Below are positions 43,858 through 53,857 of a stretch of DNA of 64,000 nucleotides, in pieces. The DNA comes from Agrostemma githago. Lineage: Eukaryota > Streptophyta > Magnoliopsida > Caryophyllales > Caryophyllaceae. The DNA is taken from positions 25,736,474-25,800,473 of the forward strand of contig OY288242.1 in assembly GCA_958450325.1 (NCBI GenBank). Direction: 5' to 3'. The position numbers and the translations under genes are program-made. Numbering within the stretch: the first letter of the stretch is position 1; each line of letters starts with the position of its first letter. The notes under the pieces are model-generated. The model did no database searches and was not told where the DNA came from. It saw only the letters and a list, made by a program, of their open reading frames with translations.

Positions 43858-46180
43858 AACCATCAGGGATATTCAGCGGCTCACAGGCAGAATGGCCGCC
43901 CTGGCTCGGTTTATCGCCAGGTCGGCAGACAAGTCCACCCCCTTCTTCAAAATATTAAAAGGCAACAAGCAATTCAAATGGGAGGATGAACAAAAGAAAG
44001 CCTTCGAGCAATTGAAGGAGCACCTAAAGAAACTCCCTACCCTGGCAAGACCGGTAGCCGGAGAAAAACTGTACCTATACATTGCTGTCACAAACACAAC
44101 GGTAAGTGCCGTCATCCTAAGGGAGGAAGCAAACTCACAGCAACCCATCTATTTTGTGGGTCACGCCCTGGGAACAGCAGAAAGAAACTACCCCTTGATA
44201 GAAAAAGCCGCCTATGCAGTCATCGTTGCAGCCAGAAAACTCAGACCCTACTTTGACGCACATCCCGTTGTGGTCCTCACCGACCAACCACTGGAAAAAG
44301 TGTTGGAAAAGTTTGAGAAATCAGGGAGACTGCTGAAATGGGCGATCGAGTTAAGTGGGCTGGGGATATCATACCAGCCAAGGACAGCCATCAAAGCCCA
44401 AGCCTTGGCCGATTTCCTGGCTGAATGCTCTCATTCAGGGGAAGAGGAGCCCCCTGCCGAGGAGTGGATTGTGCACACTGATGGATCCTCAACAGCCAAT
44501 GGTGCAGGTGCAGGCGTCGTACTAACCAGCCCTGAGGGAGTGGACTTTGAGCATGCACTCAGATTCACCTTCCCGGCATCAAACAACGAGGCGGAATACG
44601 AGGTTGTGCTCACAGGGATAAAACTGGCTAAAGCCGCAGGGGCAGAGCGAGTTACACTAGCTACCGATTCTCAGCTCATCGCTAATCAAATTAACGGAGA
44701 GTATGAGGCCAGAGACCAGACCATGGCCTCATACCTTGAAAAAGTAAAGCAAGAGTTGTCGGGCCTAAAGTCCTATGAAATCCAGCAAATCCCTCGATCA
44801 CAGAACAACCGAGCCGACGCTCTGTCAAAACTGGCCAGCTCCAGCCTACAAGACATACGGAGATCGGTGTGGGTTGATGTTTTGCATGAAAAATCTACCA
44901 GCGCCTGTCAGGCAATTAGCACCGTCGAGGAAGGACCGGAAAATTGGATGACCCCCTTCATCCAGTTCAAAAAGCATGGCATCCTGCCATCAGACACGAT
45001 ACAAAAGAGGAAGGTACAGGCCAAAGCAGCCTGGTTCATAATCATTGGCGAGGAACTCTATAAGAAATCTTTCACTTACCCCCTGCTCAAATGCCTAGGG
45101 GCAGACCAGGCTACCGAAGTCCTGGAGGACATCCACTCAGGAATCTGTGGACATCACATCGGAGGAAGATCGTTGGCCCACAAGGCCCTGAGGGCAGGCT
45201 ACTACTGGCCTACCATGCTAGCAGATGCCAGAAGCCTGACCCAGAAGTGCAGAAAATGCAAACTCTTCGCTCCGTCAATCCATGTCCCGGCCCAGGAACT
45301 CAGGCCAATCCTATCCTCCATCCCTTTCGCTCAGTGGGGGATGGACATACTAGGACCGTTTACGGTGGCCACCGGGAGCAGAAAGTTCTTGATTGTGGCT
45401 ATAGACTACTTCACCAAATGGATAGAAGCTGAAGCAGTGCCCAACATTACCGAACCAGCAGTCAGAAAAGTGATATGGCGGAATATTATCACTAGATTCG
45501 GCCTGCCAAAAATGTTGGTGTTTGATCATGGCAGGCAATTTGACAATGATCCCCTGAGAATCTGGCTAGAAAGCCATACCATCGCGGTTGCCTACTCGGC
45601 CGTCTGCCATCCTCAAACCAACGGACAAGCAGAGGCAGCCAACAAACAGATCTTAAATGGCCTTAAGAAGATGGTAGATGATCTCAAGGGCAGATGGGCT
45701 GACGAGCTTCCCAGCATACTCTGGTCAATCCGGACCACCCAAAAGGAATCTACAGGCCAGACCCCGTTCGGCCTAGTATATGGAGCAGAGGCTCTGCTAC
45801 CAATTGAGGCCAGGATCCCATCTCTGCGCTCCCTGCAATACGACCAAACTGAGAATGAAGCTGCAATGGCTGAGGCCTTAGATCTAGTCGGCGAGATAAG
45901 GGAGGAGGCCAGTACCAACATCGTTGCCTACCAGCAACGAATGAGGAAAGCCTACAACAAAAGAGTACAACAGAGAAATTTTCAGATGGGTGATCTGGTT
46001 CTCAGAAAAACGCAGGCTGTTGGAAAATCCAGGGAGCACGGGAAACTAAGTGCCAACTGGGAAGGTCCATACCAAGTAACTCAAATCCTGGGACCAGGCA
46101 CATATAAAATCGCCAACCTTGAAGGACAAGAGTTGAATGCTCACTGGAACGCGGACACCCTGAAGAAATATTATGTCTGA
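43787..46180 (+). CDS. Retand RNase H, second RNase H and integrase
   Basis: 797 residues continue pol after the frameshift. RT thumb (about 1-85); gypsy RNase H (about 95-215); archaeal-type second RNase H (about 225-350; HTDGSS, EAEYEV, ATDSQL, NRADALSKLAS); integrase HHCC finger (about 446-490, CRKCKLFA); catalytic core with Asp in GMDILGP (about 517), Asp in VFDHGRQF (about 580) and Glu in NGQAEAANK (about 613); C-terminal GDLVLRK (about 734) to LKKYYV. All catalytic residues are present; the second-Asp motif reads FDHG rather than the usual SDNG. The first codon shown is internal, not a real start. Confidence 0.9.
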   Translation: MVSSRGIDANPEKVQAVLDLPEPKTIRDIQRLTGRMAALARFIARSADKSTPFFKILKGNKQFKWEDEQKKAFEQLKEHLKKLPTLARPVAGEKLYLYIAVTNTTVSAVILREEANSQQPIYFVGHALGTAERNYPLIEKAAYAVIVAARKLRPYFDAHPVVVLTDQPLEKVLEKFEKSGRLLKWAIELSGLGISYQPRTAIKAQALADFLAECSHSGEEEPPAEEWIVHTDGSSTANGAGAGVVLTSPEGVDFEHALRFTFPASNNEAEYEVVLTGIKLAKAAGAERVTLATDSQLIANQINGEYEARDQTMASYLEKVKQELSGLKSYEIQQIPRSQNNRADALSKLASSSLQDIRRSVWVDVLHEKSTSACQAISTVEEGPENWMTPFIQFKKHGILPSDTIQKRKVQAKAAWFIIIGEELYKKSFTYPLLKCLGADQATEVLEDIHSGICGHHIGGRSLAHKALRAGYYWPTMLADARSLTQKCRKCKLFAPSIHVPAQELRPILSSIPFAQWGMDILGPFTVATGSRKFLIVAIDYFTKWIEAEAVPNITEPAVRKVIWRNIITRFGLPKMLVFDHGRQFDNDPLRIWLESHTIAVAYSAVCHPQTNGQAEAANKQILNGLKKMVDDLKGRWADELPSILWSIRTTQKESTGQTPFGLVYGAEALLPIEARIPSLRSLQYDQTENEAAMAEALDLVGEIREEASTNIVAYQQRMRKAYNKRVQQRNFQMGDLVLRKTQAVGKSREHGKLSANWEGPYQVTQILGPGTYKIANLEGQELNAHWNADTLKKYYV

Positions 46181-46424
46181 ACCAAGTCTAAAGATAGTTT
46201 TTATTTTGCTGAAAACAATGGCGGAGAACGGTCAAAGAATGTCGACGGCTCCGACCACCCTTATGTCAAAAAGTTTTATAAAGAAATGAGAGAGCTTCAG
46301 ATTCATACTCGTTGCCTGTTCAAACTTGCGTTTTCACACACAAACGAGCAGGGGGCAATAGGGGGAGGCCCCCCTGTTGCCAAAGCTAAAGAAAATGAAC
46401 ACCCCAACAAAAATTGCAAACCTC
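46181..46424 (+). other. Retand 3' UTR start
   Basis: Noncoding stretch between the integrase stop and the tandem array. Confidence 0.5.
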
Positions 46425-47220
46425 CCTGCTCACCTCTGGGCAGGCAGGGAGCAGGCCCCCTGGACTTTTGAACAAAAGCCAGGGACAGGCCAGATCAACA
46501 AGGACTGGGGGCAAGCTCCCCAACCTTGTATAAAAAACACAAACCTCCCTGCTTACCTCTGGGCAGGCAGGGAGCAGGCCCCCTGGACTTTTGAACAAAA
46601 GCCAGGGACAGGCCAGATCAACAAGGACTGGGGGCAAGCCCCCCAACCTTGTATAAAAAACGCAAACCTCCCTGCTCACCTCTGGGCAGGCAGGGAGCAG
46701 GCCCCCTGGACCTTTGAACAAAAGCCAGGGACAGGCCAGATCAACAAGGACTGGGGGCAAGCTCCCCAACCTTGTATAAAAAACACAAACCTTCCTGCTT
46801 ACCTCTGGGCAGGCAGGGAGCAGGCCCCCTGGACTTTTGAACAAAAGCCAGGGACAGGCCAGATCAACAAGGACTGGGGGCAAGCCCCCCAACCTTATAT
46901 AAAAAACACAAACCTCCATGCTTACCTCTGGGCAGGCAGGGAGCAGGCCCCCTGGACTTTTGAACAAAAGCCAGGGACAGGCCAGATCAACAAGGACTGG
47001 GGGCAAGCCCCCCAACCTTGTATAAAAAACGCAAACCTCCCTGCTTACCTCTGGGCAGGTAGGGAGCAGGCCCCCTGGACTTTTGAACAAAAGCCAGGGA
47101 CAGGCCAGATCAACAAGGACTGGAGGCAAGCCCCCCAACCTTGTATAAAAACGCAGACCTCCCTGCCTACCTCTGGGCAGGCAGGGGGCAAACCCCCTGG
47201 ATTCCGAGCAGAAACCAGGG
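46425..47220. repeat. Seven tandem 123-bp units in Retand 3' region
   Basis: The word CAGGCAGGGA (last units varied) starts at 46441, 46564, 46687, 46810, 46933, 47056 and 47178: exactly 123 bp apart (last step 122). Units are nearly identical. As 123 is 41 codons, both strands stay open (285 codons on plus, 250 on minus), but the unit shows no codon bias or domain. Such arrays downstream of integrase are a known trait of Tat elements and a source of satellites. Confidence 0.97.
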
Positions 47221-47448
47221 ACAAGCTATGCTAGGCACGACTAACATTAGGGAAAGATCCCCCGAGTTCTAGATCAAGCATACCTTAAAGAAGCAAAGAA
47301 AAGAAAAATATTCCACAATAAGACCCGTGAAGGGTAGAAAGTCTTTACAAAGTTAAAGAGAAGAAACCAAAGTGACAAATATTACAAGCAAGCTGGCCAC
47401 AACACAGGCTCAGCACAGAAAAATAAGACTATTACAAGAAAAGGAGCG
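47221..47448. other. Spacer between tandem array and antisense gene
   Basis: No gene; would be the 3' UTR of the antisense gene. Confidence 0.4.
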
Positions 47449-48918
47449 TCACGGAGCATCCTGGCGAGGGCCGGCATCTGCCTCAGGCTGTCTGGCCGCC
47501 CGAGCTTCATTTTTAGCGGTATAGAGACTCCGGAAGGTGTCCTCATCAAAGGTAGGGAACATTTCCCCTATCACCTCCATCACCAACTCCAGGGAAGAGT
47601 TGGCGCCGCTCGCGAAGCTGGCATCCACCGCAGCTTCAGTCTCCTCTGCCAGGGTCTCCTTCTCCTTCTTCCATTCTCCTTTAGCCTGTTCAAAAGTTGA
47701 GTTAGCTCTGGACAATTGCTCCTCCAAATCAGCCACTCTCCCCTTTAAGTGCCCCATCTCAGCCAGAGACAGATTAGCTCGATCCACCGATAGACGGCTC
47801 TCCTTCAGATCAGCCTCCAGCTTGGCTACTTCCTTCACAGCCCTCTCTCCCTGCAGCCTCCACTGATCAGCCTGTTTCTTTACCTCCTCTAGCTCGCCCT
47901 CCTGCCTTGCCAGCTTATCCTTCAAAGAGCTTATCAAGGAAATATCCCTCTCCACCATAGCCAGGCGGTCAGGAGGAGGAGCCCCGGGTGTGATCGTCAG
48001 TTCTTCATCACTCAGGCGGCTGAGAGCCGCCAGCTCGGCAGATGCCAGCAGAACCTTAGAGGTACGCTGGATGTACTGAAGCACTTGATGAGAAGTTGAA
48101 GTCACAGTTTTGGTGAGGCGGTCGGCCAAGACGGCACCAGAATCAGAAAGCAGGCCTGACACGTCCACGCTGTCACCAGTAGTATAGTGGAACTCTGCAT
48201 TTTCCTCCAGGAAAGGGGTACTTGGAAGCTCACGGGCAGGACGCTTCGCCTCGGGGGTGGTAACATCCGCCTCCAGATCCACCACATCAGCACTAGGAGG
48301 TTCCCTGTCTCTTTTTCTCCTCAACTCCAAAGGAACACTTTCCCCAGTTCCCTCGGAATTCCCAGGTTGCGTTCCCTGAGAAGCTTGAGGTCCAGCTGAA
48401 GAAGCACCCTGCTTCTGACCAGGGGAAGGGGTAGCTCCAGAAGTGACCTCACCCTCCCCCTCATGGATGCTGGGGGTAGGAGTCGCCGGCTTCGACGAAG
48501 GCAGCCGGGGGGGAAGAGGCAATTTTCGACCAGCAGCAAAGTCTTTTACAAGCTTCATTAAGGCTTTGCTCCCTTTCCTGAAATTCGCAGGGAGAGAAGG
48601 ACGCTTCGAAAGAACGACTAGATCCTCACTCAAGCCCAGTCTCCTGACTTGCTTCTTTGTCCAGCGCCAAGTATAGGAATCTGCAGAAAGGGAAAGGCGG
48701 TCATCTAAAAAGCAAGGAGAAATAAAGTCTCTGGAAAATCGTGACAGCAGAAACTCCCTAGAACTACCTTCAAGGTCGGGAATCAGGCCCAAGGGAAGCA
48801 AGTACTCGTCTGTCGTTATAAGCTCCGCGTGAGGGAGCCAGAAGGCAGGGCCAAAGTTGCCATGTTTGTCCGCAACAATTTCAAACTTTTGAATCAAAAT
48901 CTCCTCCTTCTCGCTCAA
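47449..48918 (-). pseudogene. Antisense extra gene of Retand, C-terminal coiled-coil part
   Basis: A 489-residue frame. The first 110 residues follow on from the Transposase_28-like part (PHAELITTDEYLLPLGLIPD, SYTWRWTKKQVRRLGL). Residues about 130-210 are Pro/Ser/Gly-rich and disordered; about 320-435 form a heptad-rich coiled coil (SLKDKLARQEGELEEVKKQA ... VADLEEQLSRA). It runs opposite to gag-pol. Together with 49106-49681 it makes one gene of roughly 740 codons, broken by frameshifts in 48919-49130. Function unknown; antisense ORFs of this type are known from Tat-lineage elements. Confidence 0.75.
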
Positions 48919-49681
48919 CTTGACCTCCAGGGCCTTCCCCCGACGCCTGGGTGGTACTCCTCGCGTGTTTCCATACGGGTGTGGACATGATTCCTAAAAT
49001 GCCTAGGAATCTTCCACCCTGACGCGCTATGGACGTATAAAAAGTTATTTTTCCAGTCCTTCAGGCTGCTCAAAGCCGGCCAGACCAAGGCATACTTCTT
49101 TTGTCTCAGCAGAGACCAATAACCAGGAAGGCCATCCCCCCTGACGAGGACACCATTTGAAGACCGACCATAAAGCGAAGGGCGTCAATATAAGGCCCCT
49201 CGCCATGAAAAAGGCAGGTCCAGGTGTAAGCTACTAAAGATCTAATGGCTGTGACTATTAGCTGGGCAATGGCGACATTCATCCTCCTGAAGGTTTCCTC
49301 CAGGAAGGGATGTAGTGGGAATCGCAGGCAAAATTCTAAGGCCTTATGGTAGACGGCCACGCAACCCTCCGGGGGACAGCACACTGTGTCTTTTTCCCCC
49401 GGAACTACGACTGTGTACCCTTCCCCAAAGTTATAAAACTGTTCAATTGCCCTGGCAGCATTACTCTCCAGAATCAGGTCCCTGTTCTTGGCCTCAGGGT
49501 AAGTCTTTAGGGGGATCAAATACTTTTTCTTATCCAAGTAATAAGTCCTCCCTCTCTCCCTGCGGATGAGGGGGCCGGCAACTTTGGAAGGGTCCACCTC
49601 CAGGGCCTCGTCATCGGAGTCGACTACATCAAAGGGAGCAGGTTCGGGTGACTCAGCACCCTCCCCCCCTGTGATGATCAT
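48919..49681 (-). pseudogene. Antisense extra gene of Retand, N-terminal Transposase_28-like part
   Basis: The frame 49106-49681 (191 residues) contains CLRFPLHPFLEETFRRMNVA followed by IAQLIVTAIRSL, the signature of the Transposase_28 family ('putative gypsy-type transposon' domain) found in plant retrotransposon extra ORFs. Its start is acidic (VVDSDDEALEVD). After 49106 the protein clearly goes on in another frame (a SLKDWKNNFLYVHS block near 49060-49020), so a G-run indel near 49130-49140 and one more shift near 48950 break it. An intron is a weaker alternative because no good GT-AG pair is obvious. Confidence 0.72.
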
Positions 49682-50317
49682 CCTCTTCCCGAGGGCCGAC
49701 CCCGGAGGAAGAAGTTATGTCACGCCGGCCACCATCACCATCCCCAGTTCCCCCGAGCAAAGAATTAAAAGAAAGGGGACGAACTCGCGACATACTGGCT
49801 ATGAAAGGGAAAAAAGAGGAGGAAAGGTTTAAAGAAGAACTTCTAACCTAAAAACGCCGATAATCGCCGGAAAAAGTGACAGAGGGTACTTCTTGTTCCT
49901 CGCAGAATGCTCAACAACAAAAGCGATTTGAGAGTGTAAGGAGTTGGAAATCTCAGAAAAAGCAAAAGAAGAGAGTGGAGGGGAAGAAGGGCTTATATAA
50001 AGCCCAAGAAGCCAAAGGGGCGACTTCCCTGACAAGATCCCCAACAGTCTCCCACGTGTCGCACGCTGAACACGGGCTGTTCACCCCTTCCCAAGAAGGA
50101 CCTCGAAAAACTAAAGTGGCAGAGGGAAAAAATCGACCGACGACGTCATCCCCGCATTAAAAAAAAACGAAAAAAAAAAACGAAGCTGGTTAAATTTCAT
50201 TTCATTAGCCTTAAAGAAAGGGGAAGATTACATCTTGTGCCGAACAAGAAAAGAAAATACACAAGGCCTAAAAATTCCGGCCCGACAAGTCAACACCCTG
50301 CTACGCAGGCCTAATCG
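49682..50317. other. Retand sequence upstream of antisense gene
   Basis: Probably the promoter/leader of the antisense gene. An A-rich tract lies at 50159-50180. No gene seen. Confidence 0.35.
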
Positions 50318-50895
50318 TCATCCAAATCTGGGGAATGGTCCCCAGGGCTGCCTTGGCTCCCAAAATCCGAGCCCCAGTCCCAGTCTGGAGGAATCCTTGA
50401 AAGGATCATCAGGGAGTCCATCCCCATCCTTGTCACTCAAGCAACCAAGACCCTCACTATCATCAGAGTCTCGGCTACTGTCCTCCCAATCCCTGCCAAA
50501 GGGAACAGCCAGGGACTCGTCGCAGGTGCGACAACCTGTTCTCCTCACAGGGGAGGAGGGGCCAGACCCCAGGGAGGAGTCAGCATCAGAAAAGTCAGGA
50601 TCAAACTGCTCAGGGTGCAGCCACGGAAAGCATTCGTGGCACCCCGGTCAAAGCAACCCCCTCCCTGAGGGCAACGCCTAAATCTGGGAGCAGCAGGAGT
50701 CGAGGATCTTTTAAGACGTTTACCCGACCTGGTGGAGATTTTCCTGCCACTCCGACGAGAATGAAGCCGTGAACGACGGCTACGACGAATGGCTCGATAA
50801 GCAGCTCGAGCGTACCGGAGCCTCCAGAATCCTCTGAAAAGGAAAGTAACAGAGCGAACTCCACGACGAGTCACGAATTTTTTGATCCAAACCAT
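50318..50895 (-). CDS. Possible second small antisense ORF in Retand
   Basis: The minus frame 50545-50895 (116 residues) starts MVWIKKFVTRRGVRSV and is strongly basic (YRAIRRSRRSRLHSRRSGRK). A second minus frame, 50318-50548, is acidic and ends near FPRFG; the two overlap by 4 bp in different registers and could be one small protein with a frameshift. I recognise no domain. It may be chance: the plus strand is also open here. Confidence 0.3.
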
Positions 50896-51242
50896 GATTA
50901 AAACAGAGAAAGTGGAAATATTGAAGATGGGCTAAGCAGAAATGACGAAGAGAACTGGGATTTATACAAGTGAAAGCACAGCATTAATGACGTCCCAACC
51001 ACCCTGGAAGGAGAACCACCAATCAGGAACTCTTCACGGTTCCCGAAAATCCATCAAGAGGAGAAGTGTAATCATTGCAAAAACACTCTCAACTCTTTGT
51101 ATACCTGACGTGAACTGCGCTTCGTTCCTTGGGAAGGCGCAAAGCATTAAATGCGGTAGCAGACATGGAAGTCAACCTCCCTCCAAGCAAGAGTCGCCAG
51201 CAGAAGAAAAGCCTTGCTTTCCCCCTGCTGACGAGGGCCAAT
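50896..51242. other. Retand sequence before 3' LTR
   Basis: Noncoding. A clear polypurine tract is not visible; the bases before the LTR read GACGAGGGCCAAT. Confidence 0.4.
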
Positions 51243-51915
51243 TGATTGGGGTCGGCAGCCTGTCACTAATCGCCTGCCAGGCAGGCTCCAGAGGCACGCC
51301 TATAAAGCTCGAAGGCCAGTCCCTGGCAAGAAACCAAAATAGAAGCATAAACGCTAAGGAAAGCAATCGACCGCCGGGCCAGCAAGCCAACACAGCCTGC
51401 TAGAGCCCAGTGGCCACGGTTCAAAATCCGCCTGCCCTGGGGATGTCCCTGATTGACAGGGCCGAGACCCCCAGGGGCCCTCCCGTCATTTCGCCTAAGG
51501 TAATTGGGAATGGGTGGATGGGAAGACGCCACTTGTCACCTCCTTATCCATCCACTCCCCTCCCACTTCCCTCTCTTGTGGGAAGGTATAAATACTCAAC
51601 CCTTTCCCACAAGAAAGGGGTTGGATTTTCTCTCTCTAGACTCTCACTCCTAAAAACGCCGCCTAGTTCCTCACGAGCTAGGTTCATCAAGGCATTTCAC
51701 GGACTAACTTAGGCATCGGAGAGGGTTCCCTCGGACAACCTCCGAGGCCCTGTGCGTTCATTGTGCAGGGAGCAGGCCGACTCCGCCGGGAAGGTCCGAT
51801 CATAGGAGAGGGATAAAGGAGAGGTCAAGGGAAATCGTGCTATCCATTGCTTGTCAACGTTTCAATTTACGACCCGGGATCCAGAGCCGGGTTAATTGTT
51901 TCCTTGACCGGAACA
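51243..51915 (+). repeat. 3' LTR of Retand
   Basis: 673 bp, TGATTGGGG...GGAACA, followed by the target duplication GTTTT. Confidence 0.95.
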
Positions 51916-52020
51916 GTTTTATAATAATTTTAAGAATTTTGAGTTAAATCGTTAAAAATAAAAATAGGAACAAAATTTAATTTAATTTAAATTTATAAAA
52001 TTCGGGGGTGTTACACCTGG

Positions 52021-52491
52021 ACTCGGTCGAGTGACCCAGTGCACCTGCAATCGGGCCTGACTAAGGGCCCACTCGATCGAGTGGGCTGAGCACTCGATCG
52101 AGTGGCTCAGCTGGGTTGCGTGGGTCCAGCGCTTTGGACCGCGAGATGAGTTTTTGATGGTTTTGTATTTGGACTGGTTCTTTGTGTTTGAGTGGCTGTT
52201 TTGTATGTCCCAGAAACGACTTTGACCGGGGTTGACCCAATCGCTAAAAAGTCGGTTTTATTTCCGGTGTCGGTTTTGGCCCGAATTAGTCTTGTTTGAC
52301 TCGGAACGGTCCACTAGGCCTGGATTTGAGGTCAGTTTTGTGAGATTTTTACTCCTTAAGTGCTTATGCCAACCAGTAATGGTTTTGAGCCCATATCCGA
52401 GCACGTAGAAACACGTTAGCGTCCGATCATCATCGAGTGTTTTTTGGGAAACTGCTATAGACACCTTGCAGTCAAAATACGGGTGTCTACA
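52021..52491 (-). repeat. Ogre-C 3' LTR, proximal segment (LTR start)
   Basis: On the minus strand the LTR starts TGTAGACACCCG at 52491 next to a polypurine tract (plus-strand GAGCCCCCACTCTG, 52492-52505). Contains palindromes at 52021, 52071 and 52092 (spacing 50 and 21). Confidence 0.88.
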
Positions 52492-52878
52492 GAGCCCCCA
52501 CTCTGACTGCGGCTTGGACAAGGCGAAAGTCAGAGTAGCTACCAGGCCAATCGAGGATTGAGACCTGGCAGACTTCCGATCGGGTCGTTTATAGTCCATT
52601 AGACTCGCGTGAAGGGCTCGCCAGCCATAAGATAGAAGTCATACCTGAGATGATGACGATAACTCCGTGGGGAATTGGACTTGTCGCATAAGTCCTGAGT
52701 GCGCCTGTATGTAGGCTGATCCCGTGTTATTCCGGGGAAAATGCCACCTGGGGCCTTCCGCTGGGGAGATATGGGGGGTTGTATGTTCCTGTTTGAGTCG
52801 AACCTGTATAAGTCACATAAAAAGTTTGCATGCAACACGTAGGTAGAAAAATGACTCGCGCTGGGGAAAATGATTTTT
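52492..52878 (-). other. 3' UTR and polypurine tract of Ogre-C
   Basis: Polypurine tract at 52492-52505 (minus CAGAGTGGGGGCTC). The block to about 52680 matches the 3' UTRs of Ogre-A and Ogre-D. Includes the left target duplication of the MULE MITE (52870-52878). Confidence 0.75.
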
Positions 52879-53557
52879 GGGATATTTTCCACGGTACCCT
52901 CGAACTTTGACACATTACACATGGTACCCCTCATTTTAAGTTTGTTCCTATGGTAACCTTGTGTTTTGTGTTTAGTGTCCATGGTACCCCTGATTAATTT
53001 TCTGTCATAACGGCATTAAAAGTTAGTTTAGTTAAAGTGATTAATTTGTTTCAGAGGAAAAATTAGTTAGAACAATTAACGAACTTCTAATTAAAATAAT
53101 TGAAAATTAAGGGAATGTCCATGATACCCCTGTGTTTTCAATGTTTTAGCCATGGTACCCTTAAATTTTAAATTCTTTGCCCATGGTACCCTTGTGATTA
53201 CAATTCATTCAGGGGTACCATGGACAAATACTTGAAATCACAAGGGTACCATGGACAAAAAATTGAAAATACAAGGGTACCATGGTTAAAATACTGAAAA
53301 CAGAGGGGTACCATGGGCATTTCTTCAATTTTCAACTATTTTAATTTGAATCTCATTAATTTTCTAACTAATTTCACCAAAAAAATTAAAATTAATCACT
53401 TTAACTAAACTAACTTTTAACGCCGTTATGACGAAAAATTGATCAGGGGTACCATGGGCATTAAACACAAAATACAAGGTTACCATAAGAACAAACTTAA
53501 AATGAGGGGTACCATGTGTAATGTGTCAAAGTTCGAGGGTACCGTGGGAAATATCCC
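52879..53557. mobile_element. MULE-type hairpin MITE (679 bp)
   Basis: Flanked by the 9-bp direct repeat ATGATTTTT (52870-52878 and 53558-53566), typical of Mutator-like elements. Ends are GGGATATTTTCCACGGTACC and its near-perfect complement. The left half pairs with the right half over almost the whole length, centred near 53205, so the single strand would fold into one long hairpin of about 330 bp. Inside, GGTACCATGG and GGTACCC words recur many times. No transposase. Confidence 0.88.
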
Positions 53558-53758
53558 ATGATTTTTTAAATTTTTTAAATTTTTGAAAGTTTTGAACTGT
53601 TTGAATTTTTGAAATTTTGACTCCTAAAGAAAATTAGGAAAGTTCGGGATGATTATTTCCATGCTAGTATCGAGACTAGGCTTGTGGGTTGATTCCGTCA
53701 GGATTAGGAAACTATTATGCAAGGAAAGATATGGAAAGAGAGTTATAGAATTAATACT

Positions 53759-53766
53759 ATAAATAC
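53759..53766 (+). promoter_or_regulatory. TATA box of the antisense gene
   Basis: ACTATAAATACCCCTCCC, 92 bp before the ATG. A TATA-like box sits at the same distance in the Ogre-D copy (minus 58035-58028). The core TATAAATACCCC equals that of the Ogre LTR promoters. Confidence 0.65.
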
Positions 53767-53857
53767 CCCTCCCTTGCCCTTGACTTCCTTCATAATCTCC
53801 ATCTCAATTCCTCCCTTCTCAAAAGAAAGTCTCCTTACTCCTTTCAAGAAAATAGCC

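Larger units (their letters stand above)
39678..51915 (+). mobile_element. Retand-type Tat-lineage retrotransposon, nearly complete
   Basis: LTRs 39678-40350 and 51243-51915 (both 673 bp, TGATTGGGG...GGAACA) with target duplication GTTTT (39673-39677 and 51916-51920). I count about 10 differences between the LTRs (1.5%), so it is young. Order: primer site, gag-protease, reverse transcriptase, RNase H, second RNase H, integrase, tandem repeat array, antisense gene, 3' LTR. The second RNase H, the lack of a chromodomain and the antisense Transposase_28-like ORF place it in the Retand branch of Tat. Few lesions: a start-region frameshift, one stop between gag-pro and pol, and one frameshift in RT. 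Confidence 0.92.
35846..52015 (-). mobile_element. Tek-F: solo LTR of the Tek family, split by Retand
   Basis: On the minus strand it starts TGTAACACCC at 52015 and ends GGGGATTACA at 35846, with the target duplication CCTGG (35841-35845 and 52016-52020). Segments 35846-39677 and 51921-52015 together give about 3.9 kb, close to 24305-28175 of Tek-1. There is no internal region, so it is a solo LTR left by LTR-LTR recombination. Purine-rich 37770-39200 is the complement of the pyrimidine-rich part in Tek-1, with a GAA microsatellite near 38543-38572. Confidence 0.88.

Noticed and set aside
46386..47138. Open frames of 285 (plus) and 250 (minus) codons over the tandem array
   Set aside because: They are open only because the unit is 123 bp and free of stops; no start context or domain. 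Annotated as a repeat.
48919..49105. Intron joining the two parts of the Retand antisense gene
   Set aside because: Translated sequence continues through the gap in other frames, which fits frameshifts better than splicing.
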